DNA from: Actinomycetota bacterium | GTDB taxonomy: Bacteria > Actinomycetota > Thermoleophilia > Solirubrobacterales > Solirubrobacteraceae | Length of the DNA stretch: 11,437 bases | Assembly: GCA_019348435.1 (NCBI GenBank) | Contig: JAHWJM010000039.1 | Location: forward strand, 1-11,437 | Direction: 5' to 3' | Shown here: positions 1 through 7,109 of the stretch, in pieces | How positions within the stretch are numbered: the stretch's first letter is position 1 | Layout of the letters: each line of letters begins with the position of its first letter | Translations under genes and position numbers: made by a program | The notes under the pieces: model-generated | Databases searched by the model: none | What the model was told of the DNA's origin: nothing | The model's input: the letters and a program-made list of their open reading frames with translations, nothing else

Positions 1-2
1 TC

Positions 3-509
3 CCGCCCGACCTCCAGCGCCGCCTCGAGCGCCGCGCACAGCGCGGCGGGCGCCTCGACCGCACCGCCCAGCGGCTGGCCAACCTGCCCGCGGCGGTCTC
101 GGCCGGCACGCGCGAGGCCGTGCGCCACGTGCGCGCCAGCGATCCCGCGGTGCTGGGCTCACTCCTCTTCTGGGTCTCGCAGGTCGCCATCCTGTGGGCG
201 GCCTTCCGAGCCTTCGGCGAGGCGCCGCCGGGGGCGGTGATCGTCATGTCCTTCTTCGTCGGGATGCTGGGCAACCTGCTGCCCCTGCCCGGGGGCATCG
301 GCGGGGTCGACGGGGCCATGATCGGCGCCTTCGCCGCGTTCGGGGGCGACGTCGACCTGGCCATCGTCGCGGGGCTGACCTACCGCGGGTGCGCCTTCTG
401 GCTTCCGACCATCCCCGGCGCGATCGCCTACTTCCAGCTGCGGCGCACCGTCGCGCGCTGGCGCGACGAGCGACGGCGCCGCGACGTCGCGGCGCCCGCT
501 CGGGCGTGA
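3..509 (+). CDS. Lysylphosphatidylglycerol synthase TM-like / UPF0104 family membrane protein, 3' part
   Basis: The reading frame is open from the window's left edge, so the start lies outside and only the last 168 residues are seen. They include hydrophobic segments (around SLLFWVSQVAILWAAF and VIVMSFFVGMLGNLLPLP) followed by a glycine-rich run, LPLPGGIGGVDGAMIGAF, and then a TYRGCAFWLPTIPGAIAYF helix and a basic tail. The PLPGG-G-D/E-G block followed by a last membrane helix is typical of the flippase-like membrane domain shared by MprF/AglD-type proteins (UPF0104), integral membrane proteins linked to lipid or lipid-linked substrate handling. The synthetase half of MprF cannot be assessed because the N-terminal side is missing. 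The substrate is unknown. The GTG at 120 is probably an internal valine. The gene ends 28 bases before trxB and could be co-transcribed with it, although trxB has its own promoter-like hexamer. Confidence 0.75.
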   Translation, partial: PPDLQRRLERRAQRGGRLDRTAQRLANLPAAVSAGTREAVRHVRASDPAVLGSLLFWVSQVAILWAAFRAFGEAPPGAVIVMSFFVGMLGNLLPLPGGIGGVDGAMIGAFAAFGGDVDLAIVAGLTYRGCAFWLPTIPGAIAYFQLRRTVARWRDERRRRDVAAPARA

Positions 510-524
510 CGCATCCGCTACCAC

Positions 525-530
525 TACAGT
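525..530 (+). promoter_or_regulatory. -10-like hexamer for leaderless trxB
   Basis: TACAGT matches the actinobacterial -10 consensus TANNNT and lies 7 bases before the GTG start at 538, so transcription would begin at or within a base or two of the start codon. No Shine-Dalgarno sequence lies in the 28-base gap. No clear -35 element is visible. Inferred from sequence only. Confidence 0.5.
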
Positions 531-537
531 TTGTGAA

Positions 538-1563
538 GTGACGAGTCCCAGCCCTGACAGCATCGAGAACGTCATCGTCGTCGGCTCCGGGCCGGCCGGC
601 TACACCGCGGCCCTCTACACGTCGCGCGCGAACCTCCAGCCACTGGTGATCGAAGGCTTCCTGTGGGGCGGGCTGCTGCAGCAGACGACGGACGTCGAGA
701 ACTACCCGGGCTTCCCGGACGGCATCGAGGGGCCGGAGCTCATGCAGCGGTTCCGCGACCAGGCCGAGCGCTTCGGCACGCGCTTCATCACCGATCAGGC
801 GACGAAGGTCGAGCTCTCCGACGAGTCCGGCGGCGTCCACAAGGTCTGGGTCGGCAAGGACGAGTACCGCACGCGCACCGTGATCCTCGCGATGGGCGCC
901 GAGCACAAGAAGCTCGAGGTCAGCGGTGAGGAGGAGCTCAGCGGCCGCGGGGTGTCGTACTGCGCGACGTGCGACGCCGCCTTCTTCAAGGAGAAGCCGA
1001 CGATGATCGTCGGCGGCGGCGACAGCGCGATGGAGGAGGCGATCTTCCTGTCGAAGTTCGCGTCGAAGGTCGTCGTCGTGCACCGTCGCGAGGAGTTCCG
1101 CGCCTCGAAGATCATGCTCGAGCGGGCGCGCTCGATCGAGAACATCGAGTGGCTGACGCCGTACAAGGTGGCCGAGTTCCACGCCGGCGAGAAGGGCGGC
1201 CTGGAGATCGCGCGCTTGCGCAACGCAGAGACCGACGAGGAGCTGGAGGTCGAGATCGACGGAGCGTTCATCGCGATCGGCCACGAGCCGCAGTCGCATC
1301 TCGTCGAGGGCATGGTCGAGCTCGACGACGAGGGCTACGTCATCACCGAGGGCCGGTCGACGCGCACGCGCAAGCCGGGCGTCTTCGCCGCCGGCGACGT
1401 CGTCGACCACACGTACCGCCAGGCGGTCACGGCGGCCGGCTCCGGCTCACAGGCGGCGCTCGACGCCGAGTGGTACCTGCGCGACACGCCCGGGATCCCG
1501 GCACCGGAGGGGATGCCGGCCGGCGATCTCGCCGAGGCGCAGTGGGCGGAGCCGGCCGAGTAG
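538..1563 (+). CDS. trxB: Thioredoxin-disulfide reductase (TrxB)
   Basis: FAD- and NADPH-dependent enzyme that reduces thioredoxin in the cytoplasm (EC 1.8.1.9). The 341-residue product has the expected order: an N-terminal FAD-binding Rossmann motif GSGPAG at residues 16-21, the redox-active CATC at 142-145 in the context SYCATCDAAFF, a second nucleotide motif GGGDSAMEEA from about residue 159, an HRREEFRASK stretch expected to contact the NADPH 2'-phosphate, and the C-terminal FAD motif GVFAAGDVVD near residue 281. It is about 20-25 residues longer than the E. coli enzyme, mostly an acidic/proline C-terminal tail (ending QWAEPAE). The GTG at 538 is chosen because the FAD motif follows closely and a TANNNT hexamer sits 7 bases upstream. 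No thioredoxin gene is adjacent; the thioredoxin-like gene near 10.6-11.1 kb is a different family. Confidence 0.95.
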   Translation: MTSPSPDSIENVIVVGSGPAGYTAALYTSRANLQPLVIEGFLWGGLLQQTTDVENYPGFPDGIEGPELMQRFRDQAERFGTRFITDQATKVELSDESGGVHKVWVGKDEYRTRTVILAMGAEHKKLEVSGEEELSGRGVSYCATCDAAFFKEKPTMIVGGGDSAMEEAIFLSKFASKVVVVHRREEFRASKIMLERARSIENIEWLTPYKVAEFHAGEKGGLEIARLRNAETDEELEVEIDGAFIAIGHEPQSHLVEGMVELDDEGYVITEGRSTRTRKPGVFAAGDVVDHTYRQAVTAAGSGSQAALDAEWYLRDTPGIPAPEGMPAGDLAEAQWAEPAE

Positions 1564-1580
1564 ACGGTCCGGCGACCGTC
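1563..1580 (+). terminator. Stem-loop at the trxB stop codon
   Basis: GACGGTC (1563-1569) and GACCGTC (1574-1580) form a 7-base-pair stem with a CGGC loop. The stem starts on the last base of the trxB TAG stop. The following bases (GGTTGAC) are not a U-tract, so this is at best a weak or non-canonical terminator. It lies between convergent genes, where a stop signal is expected. Confidence 0.45.
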
Positions 1581-1623
1581 GGTTGACTGCCGGCGACCTC
1601 GTCCTCCGGCGGGAAGCGCTGCG

Positions 1624-1887
1624 TCAGCGAACGCCGGCGGACGGCCCGCAGGCGGCGACGTCGTCGACGAGCCGGTGGCCGCTCTCCTCGGTCCAGCGGC
1701 CGGCGTCGACGAGCTGCTGCACGAGGTCCTCGGCGGCGGCGAGCTCGTCGTAGCCGTCGCCGTCGAAGAACAGCGCGTCGGCGGCGTTGCGGATGATCTG
1801 CGCCTCGTCGGGTGTCAGCTTGACGTTGCCGAGCTCGTCGAGCGTCTTCACGACGCGGCCGTAGGCCTGAGAACGTGCGTTATCCAT
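1624..1887 (-). CDS. Hypothetical protein, 87 aa
   Basis: I do not recognise this family. The product is small, acidic and soluble-looking: a polar start (MDNARSQAYGRVVKTLDEL), a likely helical middle (LTPDEAQIIRNAADALFF), then a DGDGYDELAAAEDLVQQLV segment and a tail with no membrane helix or signal peptide. It has three or more probable amphipathic helices, compatible with a small helical bundle or protein-binding module. It is the last gene of the sigma-ogt-LOR block and starts 9 bases after the LOR stop. No good Shine-Dalgarno is present; instead TAGGTT lies 6 bases before ATG, and its TAG is the stop of the upstream gene. The coding call rests on ordinary high-GC codon composition, tight spacing and the start signal. 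Function cannot be inferred. Confidence 0.7.
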   Translation of the reverse strand: MDNARSQAYGRVVKTLDELGNVKLTPDEAQIIRNAADALFFDGDGYDELAAAEDLVQQLVDAGRWTEESGHRLVDDVAACGPSAGVR

Positions 1888-1893
1888 GCTGCA

Positions 1894-1899
1894 AACCTA
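1894..1899 (-). promoter_or_regulatory. -10-like hexamer for the 87-aa gene, overlapping the LOR stop codon
   Basis: Read on the minus strand this is TAGGTT, 6 bases before the ATG at 1887. Its first three bases are the TAG stop of the LURP-one-related gene. It would allow the last gene of the block to be transcribed alone as a leaderless mRNA. No -35 element is evident. Confidence 0.45.
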
Positions 1900-2511
1900 G
1901 CGTGCCTGCAGGGCGTCCTGGCCCACTGCCAGCGCGAGCACGAGGCGCCGGTCGATCGTGCGTGCCGAATCCGGCGTCATGTCGATCGTGTAGATGTCGC
2001 GGAGCTTGCCGATCTGGCGGCGGTTCTCGCCGAGGATCTCCTCGCCGCGCTTGAAGACGAAGTGGTAGGGGATCGGCAGCCAGTTGGCGACGTTCTCGAC
2101 GTATGGGATGAGGCCGACCAGTCGGCGGATGAGCGCGATGGGCAGGCTCTTCTCCGTCGAGATCATCAGTTCCTGGCCCTCGGCGTCGTTGATCCGAAAC
2201 GTCGAGCGCAGCAGGCTCGCGCCGAAGACCTTGGTGATCTCGCCGATCTTCGCGCCCGTCTCGTCGGTGATGTCGTACGTCGCGCGCGGGTCGAAGCGCT
2301 GGCGGGCCTTGATGCGCAGCAGCTCCTGCGTCTTCGCCGCATCGGTGAAGAAGCCGATGTCCTCCTTGAACTTGAAGCGCTTCTGCTCGACGAAGCAGAT
2401 CGCCTCGCCCGGCTCGTCGTTGTTCGCCAGGTAGAACTCGTACTGGTTGATCACCATCTTGATCTTCTGGCGCAGGACGAAGACGTCGTGCTGATTCGGG
2501 TCGACGGTCAT
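1897..2511 (-). CDS. LURP-one-related (LOR) / tubby-C-terminal-like family protein
   Basis: The 204-residue product has the look of the LURP-one-related family, which shares the tubby C-terminal/scramblase-type beta-barrel fold. It opens with FVLRQKIKMVINQYEFYL, continues through an alternating basic/aromatic pattern (ICFVEQKRFKFKEDIGFF), then the repeated strand-turn-strand units YDITDETGAKIGEITKVFG and STFRINDAEGQELM, then a hydrophobic segment (LVGLIPYVENVANWLPIPY) and a last pair of strands (HFVFKRGEEILGENRRQIG). Bacterial members have no settled role; membrane or phospholipid contact is suggested by fold similarity only. The ATG overlaps the ogt stop by 4 bases (ATGA), which fits translational coupling, yet a TANNNT hexamer also sits 6 bases upstream. 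Family assignment is from pattern memory and is fairly strong; function is unknown. Confidence 0.8.
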   Translation of the reverse strand: MTVDPNQHDVFVLRQKIKMVINQYEFYLANNDEPGEAICFVEQKRFKFKEDIGFFTDAAKTQELLRIKARQRFDPRATYDITDETGAKIGEITKVFGASLLRSTFRINDAEGQELMISTEKSLPIALIRRLVGLIPYVENVANWLPIPYHFVFKRGEEILGENRRQIGKLRDIYTIDMTPDSARTIDRRLVLALAVGQDALQAR

Positions 2512-3125
2512 GCCCGGACTCTAGTCTGCAGGCAGGCGCCCTCGATCGACAGCAGCAGGCGCTTGCGCTCGAGTCCGCCGGTGTAGCCCCCCAGGCCGCC
2601 GGAGCTGGCCAGGACGCGGTGGCAGGGCACGATGATCGGGATCGGGTTGGCGCCCAGAGCGCCGCCGGCGGCGCGAAAGGCGCTCGGCGAGCCGGCGGCG
2701 ATCGCCATGTCCTTGTAGGTGCGCGTCGCGCCGAACGGGATCCGTGCGCACTCCTGCAGCACGCGGCGGCGAAAGCCGTCGCGCGACAGCGACCAGTCCA
2801 GCGCCACGCCGAAGTGCTGGCGGCGCCCGTCGAAGTACTCCTCGAGCTCCCGACGGACCGGATCCAGCCGCGCGGGCGCCTCCACGATCGCCGGCGACAG
2901 GCGCAGCGCGACGTCGTCGAGGATCTCGTCGAGGCCGCCGTTGCCGAGCTCGTAGGCCAGCCGTGCGAGCCCGCGCGGCGTGGCGACGGCGACGAGCCGC
3001 CCGAGGGGGCTGTCGACGGTCGCGTAGGCGATCTCGGCGATGTGCTCGTCGGCGGCCCGGGCGGCGGTGCGTGCGGCGAGGGCGGCGGCCTCGCCGGCGC
3101 CCAGGTCAGGCGGTGGCAGCGACAT
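2508..3125 (-). CDS. ogt: Methylated-DNA-[protein]-cysteine S-methyltransferase (Ogt type)
   Basis: Suicide repair protein that moves the alkyl group from O6-alkylguanine (or O4-alkylthymine) in DNA to its own cysteine (EC 2.1.1.63). The 205-residue product carries an N-terminal helical extension (about 1-33, alanine-rich), a methyltransferase N-terminal ribonuclease-H-like domain (about 34-110, starting near YATVDSPLGRLVAV), and the C-terminal winged-helix DNA-binding domain with IPFGATRTY (129-137), RAAGGALGANP (151-161) and the active site PCHR (167-170, acceptor Cys168) followed by GGLGGYTGGLERKRLLL. Its ATG overlaps the sigma-factor gene by 20 bases and is preceded by a good Shine-Dalgarno, AAGGAG with 7-base spacing, one of the few in the window. 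The next gene overlaps its stop by 4 bases. There is no Ada-type AraC domain, so transcriptional control would have to come from elsewhere, plausibly the adjoining sigma factor. Confidence 0.93.
   Translation of the reverse strand: MSLPPPDLGAGEAAALAARTAARAADEHIAEIAYATVDSPLGRLVAVATPRGLARLAYELGNGGLDEILDDVALRLSPAIVEAPARLDPVRRELEEYFDGRRQHFGVALDWSLSRDGFRRRVLQECARIPFGATRTYKDMAIAAGSPSAFRAAGGALGANPIPIIVPCHRVLASSGGLGGYTGGLERKRLLLSIEGACLQTRVRA
2518..2523 (-). promoter_or_regulatory. -10-like hexamer inside the 3' end of ogt, ahead of the LOR gene
   Basis: Minus-strand TAGAGT lies 6 bases before the LOR ATG at 2511 and falls within the last codons of ogt. It fits the TANNNT pattern seen before other genes in this window. 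The ATGA stop-start overlap offers an alternative, coupled way to translate LOR from the longer mRNA. Confidence 0.4.
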
Positions 3126-3609
3126 CGGTCAGCTCCTTGCGTAGGTTCTTCAGGCCGTCGGCGGCGGCGCGACGCGCGGCCGCTTCGGTGCAGCCGAGTG
3201 CGATCGCGATCTCGGCATGGCTCAGGTCCGCGGCGTAGCGCAGGGTGAGCACCTCGCGCTGGCGTGCGGGCAGCGCCCGCACGCGCTCCCAGTGGTCCTC
3301 CGGCGCGTCGGCGGCGGCGGTGCGCGGCGTCGGCCGCGCATGGTCGCCGATCTCGGCAACCGGCACGGGGTCTCGCCCGCGTGCGCGGTGCACGTCGAGC
3401 GCCTTGCGGTGGGCGATCGTCAGCACCCAGGCGCGCAGGTTCGAGTCCGGCCTCAGCCGCGGATAGCTGCGCAGCGCCGACAGGAACGTCTCCTGAAAGG
3501 CATCGTCGGCGTCGTGGCGACCGACCGCCGCGACGAGGAAGCGCAGGACGTCTTCGGCGTGGGCGTCGAGGAAGCGCTGAAAGGGCGGCAGGCGCGCGGC
3601 GGTCGTCAT
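3106..3609 (-). CDS. ECF-type sigma-70 family RNA polymerase sigma factor
   Basis: The 167-residue protein has only the two sigma regions of the extracytoplasmic-function group. Region 2 runs from about residue 10 to 78 and includes DADDAFQETFLSALRSY (core-binding/-10 recognition) and LRAWVLTIAHRKALD. Region 4 runs from about 109 to 160, with VRALPARQREVLTLRY and the helix-turn-helix LSHAEIAIALGCTEAAARR for -35 recognition. A short proline/alanine linker joins them. No region 1 or 3 is present. It heads a tightly packed minus-strand block with ogt, LOR and an unknown gene. No anti-sigma gene (zinc-binding HxxxCxxC or a membrane anti-sigma) is next to it, which is unusual for ECF factors. No clear autoregulatory ECF promoter is visible in the 100-base divergent gap. 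The start is at ATG 3609; I see no obvious Shine-Dalgarno there. Confidence 0.9.
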   Translation of the reverse strand: MTTAARLPPFQRFLDAHAEDVLRFLVAAVGRHDADDAFQETFLSALRSYPRLRPDSNLRAWVLTIAHRKALDVHRARGRDPVPVAEIGDHARPTPRTAAADAPEDHWERVRALPARQREVLTLRYAADLSHAEIAIALGCTEAAARRAAADGLKNLRKELTDVAATA

Positions 3610-3697
3610 GGGGATAGAACGCGTGCGCAGCCGGGTTCGTGAGGTCGCTCGCCGCCGGTCGGGGACGAGCGCATCGGTGCCGGTCGGCGCGCGCCGC

Positions 3698-3703
3698 TAG
3701 CGT
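3698..3703 (+). promoter_or_regulatory. -10-like hexamer for the Rossmann-fold gene
   Basis: TAGCGT lies 6 bases before the ATG at 3710, with no Shine-Dalgarno between them. The surrounding bases form a near-palindrome (GCTAGCGTAGC) that also gives TACGCT on the minus strand at 3699-3704, which could serve the divergent sigma-factor gene with a leader of about 80 bases. This divergent use is speculative. Confidence 0.45.
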
Positions 3704-3709
3704 AGCCCC

Positions 3710-4198
3710 ATGCGGGTGCTCCTGATCGGCGGCGGTTGCCGCGGGCTCGCGCTCGCGGAGCGCCTCGTGGCGGACGGGCACGCGGTGCGCGCGGTGACCC
3801 GCCAGGAGGACCGGCGCGCGCGGATCGAGGCCGCCGGCGCCGAGTGCTGGATCGGCGACCCGGACGTCGTCGGGACGCTGCGCTACGCGCTGGAGAACGT
3901 GACGATCCTCGTCTGGGCACTCGGCACTGCGGCGGGGCCGCCCGCTGCGGTCGCCGCGCTGCACGGTGCGCGGCTGGAGATGATGCTCTCCAAGTCGATC
4001 GACACGACCGTGCGCGGGATCGTCTATGAGGCGGTGGGGACGGTCGCGCCCGAGATCTTGCAGGCGGGCACCGGTCAGCTGCGCCGCGCTTGCGAGCTCA
4101 ACGAGATCCCGTTCGAGATCCTGACGGCCGACCCCGCCGACGCAGACGGCTGGGCAGCCGCCGCGCGTGGAGCGATCGACCGCTTGCTCGGGGTCTAA
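3710..4198 (+). CDS. Small NAD(P)-binding Rossmann-fold protein
   Basis: The 162-residue product begins directly with a dinucleotide-binding strand-loop-helix: MRVLLIGGGCRGLALAERL, where GGGCRG (7-12) stands in for the usual GxGxxG, followed by a second strand with a basic patch (VRAVTRQEDRRARI) that could favour NADP. Further on are GAECWIGDPD, a strand TILVWALGT, and a SIDTTVRGIVYEAVG helix. This is the pattern of the extended SDR/NAD-dependent epimerase or NmrA-like groups, but the protein is about half their usual length and lacks a visible YxxxK catalytic pair, so it may be a sensor, a non-catalytic homologue, or a minimal reductase. The C-terminal part (ILTADPADADGWAAAA) is not diagnostic. 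It stands alone on the plus strand between divergent sigma and convergent pcm. Substrate unknown. Confidence 0.75.
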   Translation: MRVLLIGGGCRGLALAERLVADGHAVRAVTRQEDRRARIEAAGAECWIGDPDVVGTLRYALENVTILVWALGTAAGPPAAVAALHGARLEMMLSKSIDTTVRGIVYEAVGTVAPEILQAGTGQLRRACELNEIPFEILTADPADADGWAAAARGAIDRLLGV

Positions 4199-4800
4199 CG
4201 CAGTGGCACGAAGCGCACGGCGTTGAGCAGCGTGCGCTCCAGCCCATGCGACTCGCGGCGCACGAAGACGAGGTGCTCCTCGCCGTCGCGGGCGACGGGC
4301 GCGATCAGTCGCCCGCCGACGGCGAGCTGCTCCTCCAGCGCCGGCGGCACCTCGCCGGCCGCGGTGGCCGCGACGTTGATCGCGTCATACGGCGCGTGCT
4401 CGGGCAGCCCACGGGCGCCGTCTCCCGCGAGGATCGTGACGTTCTCGATGCCCGCCAGCTCGAGCGAACGCGCCGCCTGCTGCGCGAGCTCCGCGTCGAG
4501 CTCGACCCCGTAGACGTGGCGACACAGCCGCGAGAGCAGCGCCGCGTGATACCCCGAGCCGCTGCCGATGTCCAGCGCGACGTCGTCGCTCTTCAGCTCG
4601 AGCAGCTCGCACATGCGCGCGACGAGCGTCGGCTGGGAGATCGTCTGCCCGCCGCCGATCGGCAGCGGGCGATCGACGTAGGCGAACTGCTCCAGCGAGG
4701 GGGAGACGAACAGCTCCCGCGGAACCTCGGCGACCGCCGCCAGCACGCGCTCGTCGGTGATGCTGGAGCGCAGGCTGCGGAGCAGGTCCTCACGGCTCAT
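4195..4800 (-). CDS. pcm: Protein-L-isoaspartate O-methyltransferase (Pcm)
   Basis: S-adenosylmethionine-dependent enzyme that methylates L-isoaspartyl residues in aged proteins so that they can revert to aspartate (EC 2.1.1.77). The 201-residue product has the family signatures in order: an N-terminal helix, VAEVPRELFV (23-32), the substrate-region motif GGGQTISQP (49-57), SAM motif I LDIGSGSGYH (76-85), the acidic end of strand 2 (VYGVELDAELA), GDGARGLPEHAPYDAINV as motif II, and a C-terminal GGRLIAPVARDG strand region. Length is at the short end of the family. It starts 11 bases after the Nudix stop, so it is probably the last gene of the OsmC-Nudix-Pcm group. Its stop overlaps that of the convergent Rossmann gene (both within 4195-4198), leaving no room for a terminator between them. 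Confidence 0.92.
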   Translation of the reverse strand: MSREDLLRSLRSSITDERVLAAVAEVPRELFVSPSLEQFAYVDRPLPIGGGQTISQPTLVARMCELLELKSDDVALDIGSGSGYHAALLSRLCRHVYGVELDAELAQQAARSLELAGIENVTILAGDGARGLPEHAPYDAINVAATAAGEVPPALEEQLAVGGRLIAPVARDGEEHLVFVRRESHGLERTLLNAVRFVPLR

Positions 4801-4811
4801 CGCGAAGGTCT

Positions 4812-5411
4812 CTACCCGCTCGCCGCATCGAGAAGTGGGTCGATCCGCGCCAGCAGGTCACCGACGATCCGCGCCGTCGCGCCCCAGATCACCGCCTCGT
4901 GGCCGACGTCGTAGACGACGCTGCGAAACGGGATCCCCCGGTGCAGCAGGCGCCGGCGGTTGCCGGCGGCGCGCAGGTCGGCGAGGCGCAGCTCGAGGAC
5001 CTCGTCGACCTCGCGCGGCGACAGCGCCCATTCGCGCCCCGGCTCGATCAGCCCGACGAACGGGTAGACGCCGAAACCCGTCGCCACCGTCGGGATGGGC
5101 CAGAGCGCGCCGAGGACGTCGACCGCCTCGCGCGGCAGGCCGATCTCCTCCTCGGCCTCGCGCAGCGCGGTGCTCAGCAGGTCGGCGTCCTTCTCGTCGC
5201 GCCGGCCCCCGGGAAAGGAGATCTCCCCGGCATGGCGGCGCAGGTCGCCCTGTCGGCGCGTGAAGACGGCGTGCAGCGAGCCGTGGTGTGCGTAGAGGGC
5301 GACGAGCACCGCCGCCTTCGTGCGTCCGTGGACCTCCACGCTGGTCGCGGCGGCGGGATCCAGCAGGACCGCGCGCAGCGCGTCAGGCAGCGAGCTCGAT
5401 GCGCTCGACAC
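4812..5411 (-). CDS. Nudix hydrolase, CoA pyrophosphatase type (UPF0035/NudL-like)
   Basis: Predicted to split CoA, oxidised CoA or its esters into 3',5'-ADP and a phosphopantetheine product in the cytoplasm. The 199-residue protein has the CoA-type signature LRRHAGEISFPGG (57-69) immediately before the Nudix box, which reads GRRDEKDADLLSTALREAE and then EEIGL (residues 69-92); the metal-binding REAEEE core is at 84-89. The front half of the box differs from the textbook GX5EX7 spacing, as I expect for this subfamily. A short N-terminal segment and a C-terminal region with ELRLADL and IPFRSVVYDVG complete the fold. The chosen GTG start gives a 29-base overlap with the OsmC stop; no later ATG or GTG would keep the first domain strands, so this overlap is likely real, but the exact start is less certain than the gene. 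Confidence 0.88.
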   Translation of the reverse strand: MSSASSSLPDALRAVLLDPAAATSVEVHGRTKAAVLVALYAHHGSLHAVFTRRQGDLRRHAGEISFPGGRRDEKDADLLSTALREAEEEIGLPREAVDVLGALWPIPTVATGFGVYPFVGLIEPGREWALSPREVDEVLELRLADLRAAGNRRRLLHRGIPFRSVVYDVGHEAVIWGATARIVGDLLARIDPLLDAASG

Positions 5412-5787
5412 GCTCGTCGAACATGACCTCGCCGTCGAGCGTGCGGTGCACCGGGCACTTCGTCGCGATCACCTTCAGGCGCTGCACCTGCTCGTCGGAG
5501 AGATCCGACGGCAGCCGCAGCGTCAGCGTGAACTTCGTCGGGCAGCCGCGCTCGGCCGGTATGTACTCGCACGCGACCTCCACGGAATCGAGGTCCCAGC
5601 CCTTGCGGCTGGCGTACATCTCCATCGTCACCGCCGTGCACGAGGCGAGGCTCGCCGCCAGCAGCTCCTGCGGCGAGGGACCGGAGTCGTCTCCGTCGTG
5701 CTCGACCGGCTCGTCGCAGTTCAACCGGTGCTGGCGCACCTTGACGACATGGCGAAAACCGCTGATTCGCTGCGCCGTTGCGTTCAT
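5383..5787 (-). CDS. OsmC/Ohr-family thiol peroxidase
   Basis: OsmC-fold dimeric peroxidases reduce organic hydroperoxides with a pair of cysteines. The 134-residue product has both: Cys50 in PQELLAASLASCTAVTMEM and Cys111 in ATKCPVHRTL. The mixed sheet before and after (ACEYIPAERGCPTKFTLTL) and the overall length fit the family; HRLNCDEPVEHDGDD near the N-terminus resembles the YhfA/OsmC subgroup more than Ohr. Two extra cysteines (24 and 82, plus 73) are not part of the usual pair. The frame stays open far upstream, but the real start is ATG 5787: it begins the family's conserved length, lies 11 bases after the DUF1015 stop, and has a TAGCAT hexamer 8 bases before it. The physiological reductant is unknown. 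It is followed with a 29-base overlap by the Nudix gene. Confidence 0.9.
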   Translation of the reverse strand: MNATAQRISGFRHVVKVRQHRLNCDEPVEHDGDDSGPSPQELLAASLASCTAVTMEMYASRKGWDLDSVEVACEYIPAERGCPTKFTLTLRLPSDLSDEQVQRLKVIATKCPVHRTLDGEVMFDERVERIELAA

Positions 5788-5798
5788 GGACACGAATG

Positions 5799-7082
<1,284 letters not shown>

Positions 7083-7090
7083 CGGCGCTG

Positions 7091-7096
7091 AGAGTA
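7091..7096 (-). promoter_or_regulatory. -10-like hexamer for the DUF1015 gene
   Basis: Minus-strand TACTCT, 8 bases before the ATG at 7082, matches TANNNT. No Shine-Dalgarno lies between it and the start. This is the expected outer promoter for the DUF1015-OsmC-Nudix-Pcm run. Confidence 0.45.
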
Positions 7097-7109
7097 GCTG
7101 GCGTGCCGC

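Noticed and set aside
244..1410. A 388-codon minus-strand frame opposite trxB.
   Set aside because: No family resemblance and skewed composition; trxB on the other strand is unambiguous.
3610..3645. A GAACC ... CGTT arrangement upstream of the sigma gene that resembles an ECF autoregulatory promoter.
   Set aside because: The spacing is about 12 bases, shorter than the usual ECF -35/-10 spacer, and the -35 lacks the full GGAAC.
1880..3964. A 694-codon minus-strand open frame spanning sigma, ogt and LOR.
   Set aside because: The translation is arginine/proline-rich and shows no family; the other minus-strand frames encode recognisable proteins across the same stretch.
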